Notes under the pieces: generated by a model
Told to the model about the DNA's origin: nothing
The model's database searches: none
What the model saw: only the letters and a program-made list of their open reading frames with translations
Made by a program: the position numbers and the translations under genes
In this document: positions 7,671-14,693 of the stretch, piece by piece
Position numbering within the stretch: the first letter of the stretch is position 1
Layout: the number at the start of each line of letters is the position of its first letter
Assembly: GCA_964347975.1 (NCBI GenBank)
Contig: CAYGAY010000039.1
Coordinates: 1-28,852 of the forward strand
Direction of reading: 5' to 3'
Source: Bin87 sp964347975
GTDB lineage: Bacteria; Chloroflexota; Dehalococcoidia; Lucifugimonadales; UBA3495
Length of the DNA: 28,852 nucleotides

Positions 7671-7700
7671 ATTATAGAACGCCAGTTCTTGCGCCGTCAA
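7671..7700 (-). promoter_or_regulatory. Strong promoter of the HTH gene
   Basis: On the minus strand, a perfect -10 TATAAT (7676-7671) lies 18 nt downstream of TTGACG (7700-7695). The predicted start is near 7664, giving a leader of about 32 nt. The spacer contains a perfect inverted repeat, annotated separately. Confidence 0.7.
7676..7689. promoter_or_regulatory. Inverted-repeat operator AGAAC-N4-GTTCT (LexA-like)
   Basis: A perfect inverted repeat, AGAAC GCCA GTTCT, fills the downstream half of the spacer and abuts the -10 hexamer. The core GAAC-N4-GTTC matches the SOS (DinR/LexA) box used by Gram-positive bacteria. A further half-site GTTCT lies at 7653-7657. Either LexA or the HTH product itself could bind; the position would block RNA polymerase. 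Confidence 0.5.
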
Positions 7701-7732
7701 CCGAACATCCCCTCATGCGTGCCCACTTTAAC

Positions 7733-7864
7733 TTGTCATTCCACGCTCGCCGTAGGCGGGCGATGGAATCTCGTTCCGGCGGCGCCGGCTGCCGGCCCCG
7801 AGAGTCTTGCCGGGACGGCCATTGCTACGCCAACGAGATTGCCACGCTACGCTCGCAATGACAA
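7733..7864. repeat. MITE-like element with terminal inverted repeats
   Basis: The ends TTGTCATT (7733-7740) and AATGACAA (7857-7864) are perfect inverted copies, each followed inward by related sequence (ACGCTCGC and GCTCGC). The interior is rich in GC hairpins such as GGCGCCGGCTGCCGGCC. There is no coding capacity. A non-autonomous miniature element or REP-like composite of about 132 bp is the best reading. Confidence 0.5.
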
Positions 7865-8076
7865 AGGAGGTTGGCATGATGCACGCCGGCTGGCGGGCGC
7901 GTGTCGGGGCAGTCCCTGACCCTGGGCAGCGTGAACCTTACTCTGGGTATGGCAGGCGTCCTGGCTGGGATGCTGTTTCTACCCCCGGATGATCAGGATC
8001 CCATGCTCTACTGCCTCACCCTACCGCTTATGCGACGATTACGAGTTTCGCGCGGGCTGACTTTCGGGAATCTTGT
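7865..8076. other. Non-coding gap between repeat and asparaginase gene
   Basis: A start-like AAAGGAGGTTGGCATG at the beginning opens only a short frame of about 39 codons with no recognisable features. I see no RNA gene or terminator here. Confidence 0.4.
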
Positions 8077-9087
8077 CTAATATTCCAGCATCATCCGCTG
8101 CAGCTCTGCCGGGTCCCTGGTGCGGGTCAACGCCAGCATCAGCAGGATCCGCGCTTTCTTTGGATGCAGATTGTCCGCCACTATGTAACCCTGTTCCACA
8201 AAACGGCGGGTCTGCACCACGCGACCCGTGCCCACGTGGGTAGCCAAAAGCACCGGCACCTCGGCGGCGATGGCGCGTTGCAACCCCGCCATGAACGTCG
8301 AGGGGGAGCCGCCGCTGCCCAAACCGGCGGCCACAATGCCAGCGACGCCGGCCTCGACCAAGCCGTCAATGACGGCGCTGCCGGCGCCGGCGTAGGCGTA
8401 GGCGATGTCAACCTGGGGCAGGCGGTCCACGCCTTGGAGATCGAATTCGGAATCTGCCGTGTGCCGCCGCTCCGGCCTTCGGTAGTAAGTCACCGCGCCG
8501 TCTGCGTCGGCGTACCCCAGAAAACCCATGTGCCCGGATTGGAAGGTCTCCACGCGATAGGAGTCGGTTTTGGTCACGTCGCGAGCCGATTGGATCTCGT
8601 TGTTCAGCACCACCAATGCGCCTCGGCCGGCTGACTGCTTCGCGGCTGCGACGCGCACGGCGTCCAGCAGGTTGTTGTCGGCATCGGTGCCCATGGCCGA
8701 GGGCGGACGCATCGCTCCCGTTACCACGACGGGCCGGGCGTCCCGCACCGTCAGGTTCAGGAAATAGGCCGTTTCCTCCAACGTGGCAGTGCCGTGGGTC
8801 ACCGCCGCGCCGGCGGCTTCCGCATCGGTGGCGAAGCGCTCGTTGATACGGTTCGCCAGCATCAGCCAGTGGTTGGGATAGACTTCCGTACTGCCTACGT
8901 TGATGATCTGCTCCGTCACCACGTCGGCCAACTCGTTGGCTTCCGGCACGCGGGCCAACATCTCGTCAATGGTCAACTGATGGCCCTGATAACTGTAATT
9001 GGCGAAATCGGTGCGATTCTCACCTACGAAGGATATAGTGCCTCCGGTTCCGAACAAATACACCCTGCGCCTCGTTTCCCGTGCCAT
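8077..9087 (-). CDS. Asparaginase/glutaminase family protein with altered active site
   Basis: A 336-residue protein with the two-domain type I/II L-asparaginase fold, which hydrolyses asparagine to aspartate and ammonia. The nucleophile motif FGTGGTI (T14) is intact, as are the second threonine in HGT (T100) and K173 in ARDVTKTD. However, the motif normally HGTDT is HGTAT (A101), so the triad aspartate (Asp90 of the E. coli type II enzyme) is alanine, and the substrate motif GSQD is GSTE (S66-T67-E68). The substrate may therefore not be free asparagine. ATG 9087 is chosen because AGGAGG sits a few nt upstream; an in-frame extension of 14 residues lacks support. No signal peptide, so probably cytoplasmic. 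Divergent from the LLM gene. Confidence 0.88.
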   Translation of the reverse strand: MARETRRRVYLFGTGGTISFVGENRTDFANYSYQGHQLTIDEMLARVPEANELADVVTEQIINVGSTEVYPNHWLMLANRINERFATDAEAAGAAVTHGTATLEETAYFLNLTVRDARPVVVTGAMRPPSAMGTDADNNLLDAVRVAAAKQSAGRGALVVLNNEIQSARDVTKTDSYRVETFQSGHMGFLGYADADGAVTYYRRPERRHTADSEFDLQGVDRLPQVDIAYAYAGAGSAVIDGLVEAGVAGIVAAGLGSGGSPSTFMAGLQRAIAAEVPVLLATHVGTGRVVQTRRFVEQGYIVADNLHPKKARILLMLALTRTRDPAELQRMMLEY

Positions 9088-9129
9088 GTGAGTCCTCCCT
9101 GTCGTTCTGCCCGGCAAGGATAACACCAA

Positions 9130-9158
9130 TTGACAACCGACCGGGGGCTATCTACCAT
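9130..9158 (+). promoter_or_regulatory. Sigma-70-type promoter for the LLM monooxygenase gene
   Basis: TTGACA (9130-9135), a 17-nt spacer and TACCAT (9153-9158, four of six). Predicted start near 9165, about 42 nt before ATG 9207. It lies in the 119-nt divergent gap with the asparaginase gene. Confidence 0.5.
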
Positions 9159-9206
9159 CCCGCCATTGGAGCTGCCCAGTCCTTGGCAGCCGGCGAGGGG
9201 AACCCT

Positions 9207-10310
9207 ATGAAAGCGTCATATTTTGGTTGCATGGGCTACGCGGAACGGGACCGGTTCCCGGAGGGCTGGCCGGTTCCTCCGTCTTTCCACGATCCCGAGG
9301 TTTCCATGCGCTCTTACGCCGAAGGCATGGCGGAGTGCGAACTGGCCGAAGATCTGGGTTTCGACTGGATAAGTCTTTCCGAGCATCACTACTCCGGCAA
9401 CCGGACTACGCCCAATCCGGCGGTGATGGCCGCCGCCGTGGCGGAACGGTGCCAAAGCGCCCGGATCGCCCTGCTGGGACAGCTGCTGCCCCTGAACAAT
9501 CCCATCCGCGCCGCCGAAGAGATCGGGATGCTGGACAACTTGACCGGCGGCCGGCTGGTGGCCGCCTTCATGCGCGGTACCCCCAGCGAGGATCAGGTGT
9601 ACGACCTGAACCCCTCCGAGGGGAGAGGGCGACTCATGGAAGCGATGGACCTTGCGCTCAAAGCCCTGACCGAACCCGAGCCGTTCTCGTGGGAGGGCCG
9701 GTTCTACCAGTATCGTACCGTGTCGGTTTGGCCCTGGCCGGTGCAGCGGCCCCTGCCGCCCATCCTGGTGGCGACCCGCAGCGACGACGGCGTGAAGTAC
9801 GCTGCGACGAAGGGGCTGGGCCTGGGAGTCTCCTACGACCACCCCGATGACATGGCCGGCGTAGTGAGGAAGTACCGGGAATGGCAGAAGAACGCCGGCC
9901 GGGAGCCGGAAGATGACCAGATCGTCTATCGGGGCGGCATCTGCCTGGCCGAGACCGACGAGCAGGCGCAGTCCCTGCGGGACCGGGTTCATGCCGCCGG
10001 CGGCGGACGGGGCCTGAACATCGGTCGTTCGCTGGCGCAGGCAGTCCAGGCGGCGCGGGCCGGCTCGGAGCCGGAGTCGTTGATGCTCGGCGCGTCTCCA
10101 CAGGGGGATAGGGTCGTCAGGCCCCGAACCCAACTGAACTTCGTTGGCTGTCCCGACACGGTGGTCAAGCAACTGCGAGAGTATCACGACAAATGCGGCG
10201 TCGGGGTGGTGGACCTGGCCTTCCAGCAGCCCGGCCTCACGCATCGAGACGTGATGGTCGAGATCGATCTTTTCGGACGGGAGGTGCTGCCGAGGATTCA
10301 CGAGTTTTGA
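9207..10310 (+). CDS. LLM-class (luciferase-like) flavin-dependent oxidoreductase
   Basis: A 367-residue TIM-barrel flavin enzyme of the bacterial luciferase superfamily, which uses reduced FMN (or F420 in some branches) to oxygenate or oxidise organic substrates. Recognisable segments are EDLGFDWISLSEHHYS, PAVMAAAVAERC, RIALLGQLLPLNNPIRAAEE, LDNLTGGRLVAAFMRG and the C-terminal NFVGCPDTVVKQLREY followed by GVGVVDLAFQQPG. ATG 9207 is chosen because GAGGGG lies just upstream and the conserved first strand begins immediately; an in-frame upstream extension to 9081 overlaps the promoter and the asparaginase start. Expansion of flavin monooxygenases is a described trait of SAR202 Chloroflexota, which fits the proposed host. 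The substrate is unknown. Confidence 0.92.
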   Translation: MKASYFGCMGYAERDRFPEGWPVPPSFHDPEVSMRSYAEGMAECELAEDLGFDWISLSEHHYSGNRTTPNPAVMAAAVAERCQSARIALLGQLLPLNNPIRAAEEIGMLDNLTGGRLVAAFMRGTPSEDQVYDLNPSEGRGRLMEAMDLALKALTEPEPFSWEGRFYQYRTVSVWPWPVQRPLPPILVATRSDDGVKYAATKGLGLGVSYDHPDDMAGVVRKYREWQKNAGREPEDDQIVYRGGICLAETDEQAQSLRDRVHAAGGGRGLNIGRSLAQAVQAARAGSEPESLMLGASPQGDRVVRPRTQLNFVGCPDTVVKQLREYHDKCGVGVVDLAFQQPGLTHRDVMVEIDLFGREVLPRIHEF

Positions 10311-10321
10311 GGATTTACGTT

Positions 10322-10330
10322 TGATACAAT
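10322..10330 (+). promoter_or_regulatory. Extended -10 promoter for the MBL-fold gene
   Basis: TGA followed by TACAAT (10325-10330, five of six) 12 nt after the LLM gene stop. The predicted start near 10337 lies downstream of the in-frame ATG at 10329, which supports the later ATG at 10371 as the true start. Confidence 0.4.
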
Positions 10331-10370
10331 GCAGACGCTATTTTCGACAACCCACAGGAGGCGCAGCAAC

Positions 10371-11033
10371 ATGCCAGTCCATCATCAGGCGCAGGGGGCG
10401 GGCGACGTTACCGTCCACAAGATTGAGAATATGGGTTCTCTGGGCAACAACGGCTACATCGTCATCTGTCCCGAGACGAACCAGGCGGTTTGCATCGACA
10501 CGCCGGACGAGCCGGAGAAGATGCTAAACGAAGTGCGGGAGGCCGGCGTTGACGTTCAGGCCATCCTGGTGACTCACGGGCACGGCGATCACCTGGCCGG
10601 CTACACCGAGATAACCGGAACCATCGGCGCGCCGGCGGCAATCGGCACTGCTGACGCCAGCCTGCCGCCCAGCCCGCCGCAGCGCCAGCTCAACGACGGT
10701 GACACCGTAACCTTCGGCAACCAGACCATCCGGTGCATCCACACTCCGGGCCACACTGACGGCTCCACCTGTTTCCTGGTGGGCGGCTTCCTGTTCTCCG
10801 GCGACACCCTGTTCCCAGGCGGGCCGGGGCGCTCTCGCAGCCCCGAGGCCTTGCAGCAGGAACTGAACAGCATCAGCGCCAAACTGCTGACGCTGCCCGA
10901 GGATACCTACGTGTACCCCGGCCACGGCCCTGAAAATACCACCATCGGCGAGGCGCTCCGGCGGTACAACGTGTTCATGTCCAAGGATCACCCGGCCGAC
11001 CTGCAAGGCGACGTGGACTGGCTGAATACCTAG
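10371..11033 (+). CDS. Metallo-beta-lactamase-fold hydrolase (glyoxalase II-like)
   Basis: A 220-residue cytoplasmic binuclear-metal hydrolase. The metal ligands are all present: THGHGDH (H69, H71, D73, H74), H128 in HTPGHTDGS, D145 in FSGDTLF and H185 in VYPGHGP. The size and the closing PGHGPENTTIGEA match small hydroxyacylglutathione hydrolase-like or thioesterase-type members rather than beta-lactamases; the substrate is not deducible. ATG 10371 is chosen because AGGAGG (10356-10361) sits 9 nt upstream, whereas the earlier in-frame ATG at 10329 overlaps a -10-like element and has no ribosome site. It is on the same strand as the LLM gene, 60 nt downstream. Confidence 0.92.
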   Translation: MPVHHQAQGAGDVTVHKIENMGSLGNNGYIVICPETNQAVCIDTPDEPEKMLNEVREAGVDVQAILVTHGHGDHLAGYTEITGTIGAPAAIGTADASLPPSPPQRQLNDGDTVTFGNQTIRCIHTPGHTDGSTCFLVGGFLFSGDTLFPGGPGRSRSPEALQQELNSISAKLLTLPEDTYVYPGHGPENTTIGEALRRYNVFMSKDHPADLQGDVDWLNT

Positions 11034-11103
11034 GCAAGACGCGAGCGACCCACCCTCACCCTGACCCTCTCCCATCAAGGCAGAAGGGATTTAGTAGGTT
11101 TTG

Positions 11104-12372
11104 ATGTATCAACGCACCGTAATGGAGAACGGGCTGCGGGTGTTGACGGCGGAGCTGCCGCACACCCGCAGCGTGTCCATGTTTGTCGCCGTGGGAGCCG
11201 GCTCGCGGTATGAGCCGGACGAATTGGCCGGCCTGTCGCACTTTCTGGAGCACCTGCCCTTCAAGGGGACGCGGAGCTGGCCCACCGCCCTGGCTATCTC
11301 GGAGGCGGTGGAGGGCGTCGGCGGCATAATGAACGCCGCGACGGACCGGGAGATGACGTCCTTCTGGTGCAAAGTCGCCAGCGTCTATGCGGACCGGGCG
11401 CTGCCGGTGATAATGGATCTGATCAGACACCCGCTGCTGGAACCTGCCGAGATGGAAAAGGAGCGGGAGGTCATCCTCGACGAGTTGCGGATGACCAACG
11501 ACTACCCGGCCCAAGTATGCGACCTGCTCATTGACCGCGCCTTGTGGCCGCGCCAGGCCATGGGCCGCGACGTAGGCGGCACCGCTGAGTCGGTGGCGGC
11601 AATCGGGCTGGCCGACGTCCAGCGGTACATGGCGCGACAGTACCGGCCCAACAACGTGGTTATCGGCATCGCCGGAGCCATCAGCCACGACGACGCCGCG
11701 CGGTTGATCGCCGATGCGACGGCGGACTGGGAACCCGGCGAATCCCTGCCGTGGGAGCCGGTTTCAATGCCTTCCGGCGACATTCCGGCCATGCTCCTGG
11801 AACATCGCGCTACTGAGGACACGAGCATTTGCCTGGGATTGCCGGGCTTCGCGCTGGCCGACGCCGACCGTTACGCCGCCACGGTGCTCAACGGCGTACT
11901 TGGCGATGGGATGAGCAGCCGTCTTTTCCAGAACTTGCGGGAAACCCGAGGTCTGACCTATGACTGCCATAGCGCCCTCAGCAGCTACCGCGACTGCGGC
12001 GCATTGGTGGTGTCCTGCGCCACCGAGCCGCGGCGGGCGGCGGAAGCCATCGCGGCGACGCGAGATGAACTCAAGGGGTTGCTGCAACCGGCTCCGGCGT
12101 CCGAGGTCCACAAAGCCCGCGAGTACATCAAGGGCCGGCTACTGATGCGCATGGAGGACTCCCGCGCGGTGGCGTCCTGGCTCGCGTCCCAGGAACTGCT
12201 GATGGAGGAGATTACCACGCCCGACGAGACCGCTTCCCGGATCGATGACGTGACGCCCCAGGACGTGCTGCGCGCTGCGGAAAGGCTGGTGGGCAACCCC
12301 GATCTACGGTTGGCGATAGTGGGGCCGCACGATGATGCCGCCGAGTTTGCGGCGGCGTTGAGCGGCGAGTAA
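11104..12372 (+). CDS. M16 family zinc metallopeptidase (pitrilysin/MPP-beta type)
   Basis: A 422-residue single-unit M16B peptidase. The inverted zinc motif HFLEH (H46, E49 as general base, H50) is followed 77 residues later by the third ligand E127 in REVILDEL. The second half holds the inactive homologous domain, with LGDGMSSRLFQNLRETRGLTY, the substrate-contacting R/Y segment typical of this group. The full set of ligands implies an active peptidase that degrades or trims short unfolded peptides, as a homodimer in known bacterial relatives. No signal peptide is present. ATG 11104 directly follows an in-frame TTG at 11101; no strong Shine-Dalgarno is seen. Downstream lies the secreted propeller gene with its own promoter. 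Confidence 0.94.
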   Translation: MYQRTVMENGLRVLTAELPHTRSVSMFVAVGAGSRYEPDELAGLSHFLEHLPFKGTRSWPTALAISEAVEGVGGIMNAATDREMTSFWCKVASVYADRALPVIMDLIRHPLLEPAEMEKEREVILDELRMTNDYPAQVCDLLIDRALWPRQAMGRDVGGTAESVAAIGLADVQRYMARQYRPNNVVIGIAGAISHDDAARLIADATADWEPGESLPWEPVSMPSGDIPAMLLEHRATEDTSICLGLPGFALADADRYAATVLNGVLGDGMSSRLFQNLRETRGLTYDCHSALSSYRDCGALVVSCATEPRRAAEAIAATRDELKGLLQPAPASEVHKAREYIKGRLLMRMEDSRAVASWLASQELLMEEITTPDETASRIDDVTPQDVLRAAERLVGNPDLRLAIVGPHDDAAEFAAALSGE

Positions 12373-12398
12373 GGATAGGTCAATCTCCGCCCATTGGT

Positions 12399-12427
12399 TT
12401 GACTTGCCAACAAACGTCACATAGACT
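12399..12427 (+). promoter_or_regulatory. Sigma-70-type promoter for the propeller protein gene
   Basis: TTGACT (12399-12404), a 17-nt spacer and TAGACT (12422-12427). The same -10 hexamer is used by the ABC ATPase promoter. Predicted start near 12434, giving a leader of about 75 nt. Confidence 0.55.
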
Positions 12428-12508
12428 GGGCCTATCACCAACGCTCTGACCTGATAGCTGACGGCAGAGAACATCGCTCTCACAGATGTCGCGAGGAGTT
12501 CCGAAATT

Positions 12509-13867
12509 ATGAAGCGCATTATGTTAGCCCTCGCAGTCATTGCGAGTGTCGCGTTTATGACAACCCCGAATTGGGGGGGGGGCGATAACATTGCCCGCGG
12601 TCAAGCATCTTTGACGGCCCCTACCAGCGTGGTGGCGGTTAATGGGGCCAGCCCCGGTGAAGCGGTACTCTCCTGGGATGCGGTAGATGACGCCAATTAC
12701 TACCGCGTTGGCTGGATGGCAGACCCGGACTACCGCGCAGCTGCGGCGGCCTATCCGAACACGAACCGGTGGACGGAGGAGTTTCGTTACTCCGACATCG
12801 CCAACCGGGGACAAACCTCGCGCACCATAACCCGGCTCTCGCCGGGCATCGACTACTGGTTTGTCGTCGGCAGCAAAGAGAGCCTTTACGGTTCACCAAA
12901 GTGGTCAAGCTGGGCGGCGCTGAAGCTGGCGGGAGCCCCAACACCTTCAGGGGCGCCGGGCGCTCCAATACCAGGGTCAACGTTTTCGTCGAGCGCGCTC
13001 CGGTATCAAGCCATCGACGCCGGCAAAAACCACACCTGCGGCATCAAGCAGGACAACACCGTGGAGTGCTGGGGCGACAACACGCAGGGGCAAACCAATG
13101 CGCCGGAAGGCCAGTTCCTGGCCATCAGCGCCGGCGGCGTCTATTCCTGCGGCATAAACTTCGAGAATCAACTGCATTGCTGGGGCCACGCGGCGATTCC
13201 ATCCCCGCCCGACGGCAACTACACCCACATATCAGTTGGCGACGAGCACGCTTGCGCAGTAACCACAGCGGTGCATAACGCAAACCGGATCGTTTGCTGG
13301 GGCTTGCCCAACAACGACGGGCGAAACGCTAATCAAGCAGAGATCCGTAACGATCCGTGGGTATCGGTTAGCGCGGGATCTGACTACAACTGTGCGCGCA
13401 CTCGCGTTGGTGGGTTCCGTTGTTGGGGCAACAACCCGAGAAACTACCACAGATTTGCAGATGAACATCGTTTGGTGGGCACCAGTGCCGGCAACATACA
13501 CATTTGCGGACTGTATGGTAATGGTTTTGTCACATGTCACGGCAATGACGTGCATAAACAGGTGTCAGGGCGACCCAATGCGCAAGATGAAGGCGCGGCC
13601 GAAGATTTCTACACCTACGCCGCTATCAGCGCCGGCGGCGGACATACCTGCGGGCTTCGCACCAAGGGGAACATTCGTTGCTGGGGCGACGACTTGCGCG
13701 GCCAGGCCACGCCGCCCGGCGATAACGAGGAGCTGAGAGCCGGAGAGGTGGGCGTTGGCGACTTTATCGCCGTCAGCGCCGGCGGCGCCCATACTTGCGG
13801 GCTGCGCGACAACGGCGTTGCGGTGTGCTGGGGTGAGAATAACCACGGCCAAGCCACGCCCCGCTAG
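12509..13867 (+). CDS. Secreted FN3 + seven-bladed RCC1-like beta-propeller protein
   Basis: A 452-residue exported protein. A signal peptide (about 1-20, or up to GQA at 31-33) is followed by a fibronectin type III domain (about 36-140, with VLSWDAV, YYRVGW and DYWFVVGS), a Pro/Gly/Ser linker (142-162) and seven RCC1/BLIP-II-like repeats (about 165-452) of the pattern aIsAGg-HtCGl---g-v-CWG. Seven repeats would close one propeller. Every repeat carries a Cys pair: 177/187, 214/224, 249/263, 295/305, 333/343, 381/391 and 430/440, suggesting seven disulfides formed outside the cytoplasm. GAGGAG (12493-12498) precedes ATG 12509. The FN3 module is closely related to that in the S8 protease at the window's end. 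Role unknown; surface binding or adhesion is inference. Confidence 0.9.
   Translation: MKRIMLALAVIASVAFMTTPNWGGGDNIARGQASLTAPTSVVAVNGASPGEAVLSWDAVDDANYYRVGWMADPDYRAAAAAYPNTNRWTEEFRYSDIANRGQTSRTITRLSPGIDYWFVVGSKESLYGSPKWSSWAALKLAGAPTPSGAPGAPIPGSTFSSSALRYQAIDAGKNHTCGIKQDNTVECWGDNTQGQTNAPEGQFLAISAGGVYSCGINFENQLHCWGHAAIPSPPDGNYTHISVGDEHACAVTTAVHNANRIVCWGLPNNDGRNANQAEIRNDPWVSVSAGSDYNCARTRVGGFRCWGNNPRNYHRFADEHRLVGTSAGNIHICGLYGNGFVTCHGNDVHKQVSGRPNAQDEGAAEDFYTYAAISAGGGHTCGLRTKGNIRCWGDDLRGQATPPGDNEELRAGEVGVGDFIAVSAGGAHTCGLRDNGVAVCWGENNHGQATPR
12573..12582 (+). repeat. G10 homopolymer tract inside the propeller gene
   Basis: Ten consecutive G residues encode part of W22 and three glycines just after the signal-peptide hydrophobic core. 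Slippage by one base would shift the frame of the whole mature protein. Confidence 0.9.
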
Positions 13868-13886
13868 GGGCTAACGGCAACCGGCC

Positions 13887-13930
13887 GGCCCGGTTTTGCC
13901 CACGCATGCGGTGGGCAGGACCGGGCCTTT
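13887..13930 (+). terminator. Terminator-like hairpin after the propeller gene
   Basis: The outer arms GGCCCGGT (13887-13894) and ACCGGGCC (13920-13927) pair perfectly, with inner arms GCCCAC (13898-13903) and GTGGGC (13911-13916). A short T-run (TTT) follows. The hairpin starts about 20 nt after the stop codon. Confidence 0.65.
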
Positions 13931-14037
13931 GCGCTACATCCCCGGGCGAAGTGGACAGGACCGCATTATCATTCGCCCCTGCAAATTGTTGGAACCTTTG
14001 CTACACTCGGCATTACTGAAATCAAGGCGGCAAGACT

Positions 14038-14162
14038 ATGCCAGCCACGCGCTACAGCCTGGTTCCGGGGATGATTCGCAAGTACGAGCAAGGCCCTTGA
14101 TTTGGCGTATCAAGAGCTGATCACGGACAATGCCGGGATTATGATACGATTGAGCCGACCCA
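14038..14162 (+). pseudogene. Decayed 5' fragment of an HpcH/HpaI aldolase gene
   Basis: Translation starts MPATRYS and continues IRKYEQGP, stop, FGV, then DYDTIEPTH. The intact aldolase at 14694 reads MAATRYS, VIQLLEEGKP, VFGT and DYDMVMIEMEH at the corresponding places. The DNA around both ATGs also aligns (CCACGCGCTACAGC versus CCACACGCTACAGC; AAGGCGGCA versus AAGGAGGCA). The copy has an in-frame TGA at 14098-14100 and missing segments, and no aldolase sequence can be followed past about 14162. It looks like the remnant of a diverged tandem paralogue. Alignment was by eye. Confidence 0.55.
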
Positions 14163-14165
14163 CAG

Positions 14166-14666
14166 ATGTTGAATCGGCTCAAAGCAGCGCTTCTGAAAAT
14201 CGGCAAGTGGCTGGTAAATCCCACCGGTTGGCAGTACCGCCACTTTTGGATATCGCCATTTGGGGTGTCGGCATCAACTTTCACCTGGTCAGGTCAATGG
14301 ACGTTATGGCCCGATTGGAATAAGGTTGCCGATATGGCCGGCCTTGGCGTCATATCTTACGGCGTAATCGCGGTAGTGGCAGAAGGAGGTCTCATCGGGA
14401 TGTGGTACGCATTGTCAAAAATCGGCAGAGATCTTGAAGAACGCAGAAGGCGGCGACAGGTGGCGGCGGCCGAGAATTTCGTAACGGCGATAAAAGCGGT
14501 ATCAGCCGGACCAGAACGAGCGCGCATCGTGCAAGCGGCAACGGATAACGGCATACCTGAGGATACGCTAATCGCGGTGGCGGAAGAGGCCGGCGTCTCC
14601 CTGCCGGGGAGCCGGCGAAATCGCCGCCGCCGGCGGCGACGGCATTTGCCGGCATCCACCGGCTAA
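14166..14666 (+). CDS. Hypothetical membrane protein with Arg-rich tail
   Basis: A 166-residue reading frame of no family I recognise. The N-terminus is amphipathic and tryptophan-rich (1-52), then a hydrophobic segment at about 56-83 (AGLGVISYGVIAVVAEGGLI) could span the membrane. A basic helix (EERRRRRQVAAAENF) and a short acidic domain follow, and the protein ends in a run of arginines (150-160). No convincing Shine-Dalgarno precedes ATG 14166, which directly abuts the decayed aldolase fragment. It ends 27 nt before the intact aldolase gene, so the two may be cotranscribed. It may be partly spurious; the membrane segment and a composition unlike frame-shadow translations favour a real gene. 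Confidence 0.5.
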   Translation: MLNRLKAALLKIGKWLVNPTGWQYRHFWISPFGVSASTFTWSGQWTLWPDWNKVADMAGLGVISYGVIAVVAEGGLIGMWYALSKIGRDLEERRRRRQVAAAENFVTAIKAVSAGPERARIVQAATDNGIPEDTLIAVAEEAGVSLPGSRRNRRRRRRRHLPASTG

Positions 14667-14693
14667 CCCGCTTCAAACGAAGGAGGCAGAACC

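Noticed and set aside
9216..10301. A 361-codon minus-strand open frame opposite the LLM gene
   Set aside because: Shadow translation; the plus strand has clear luciferase-family conservation and a ribosome site.
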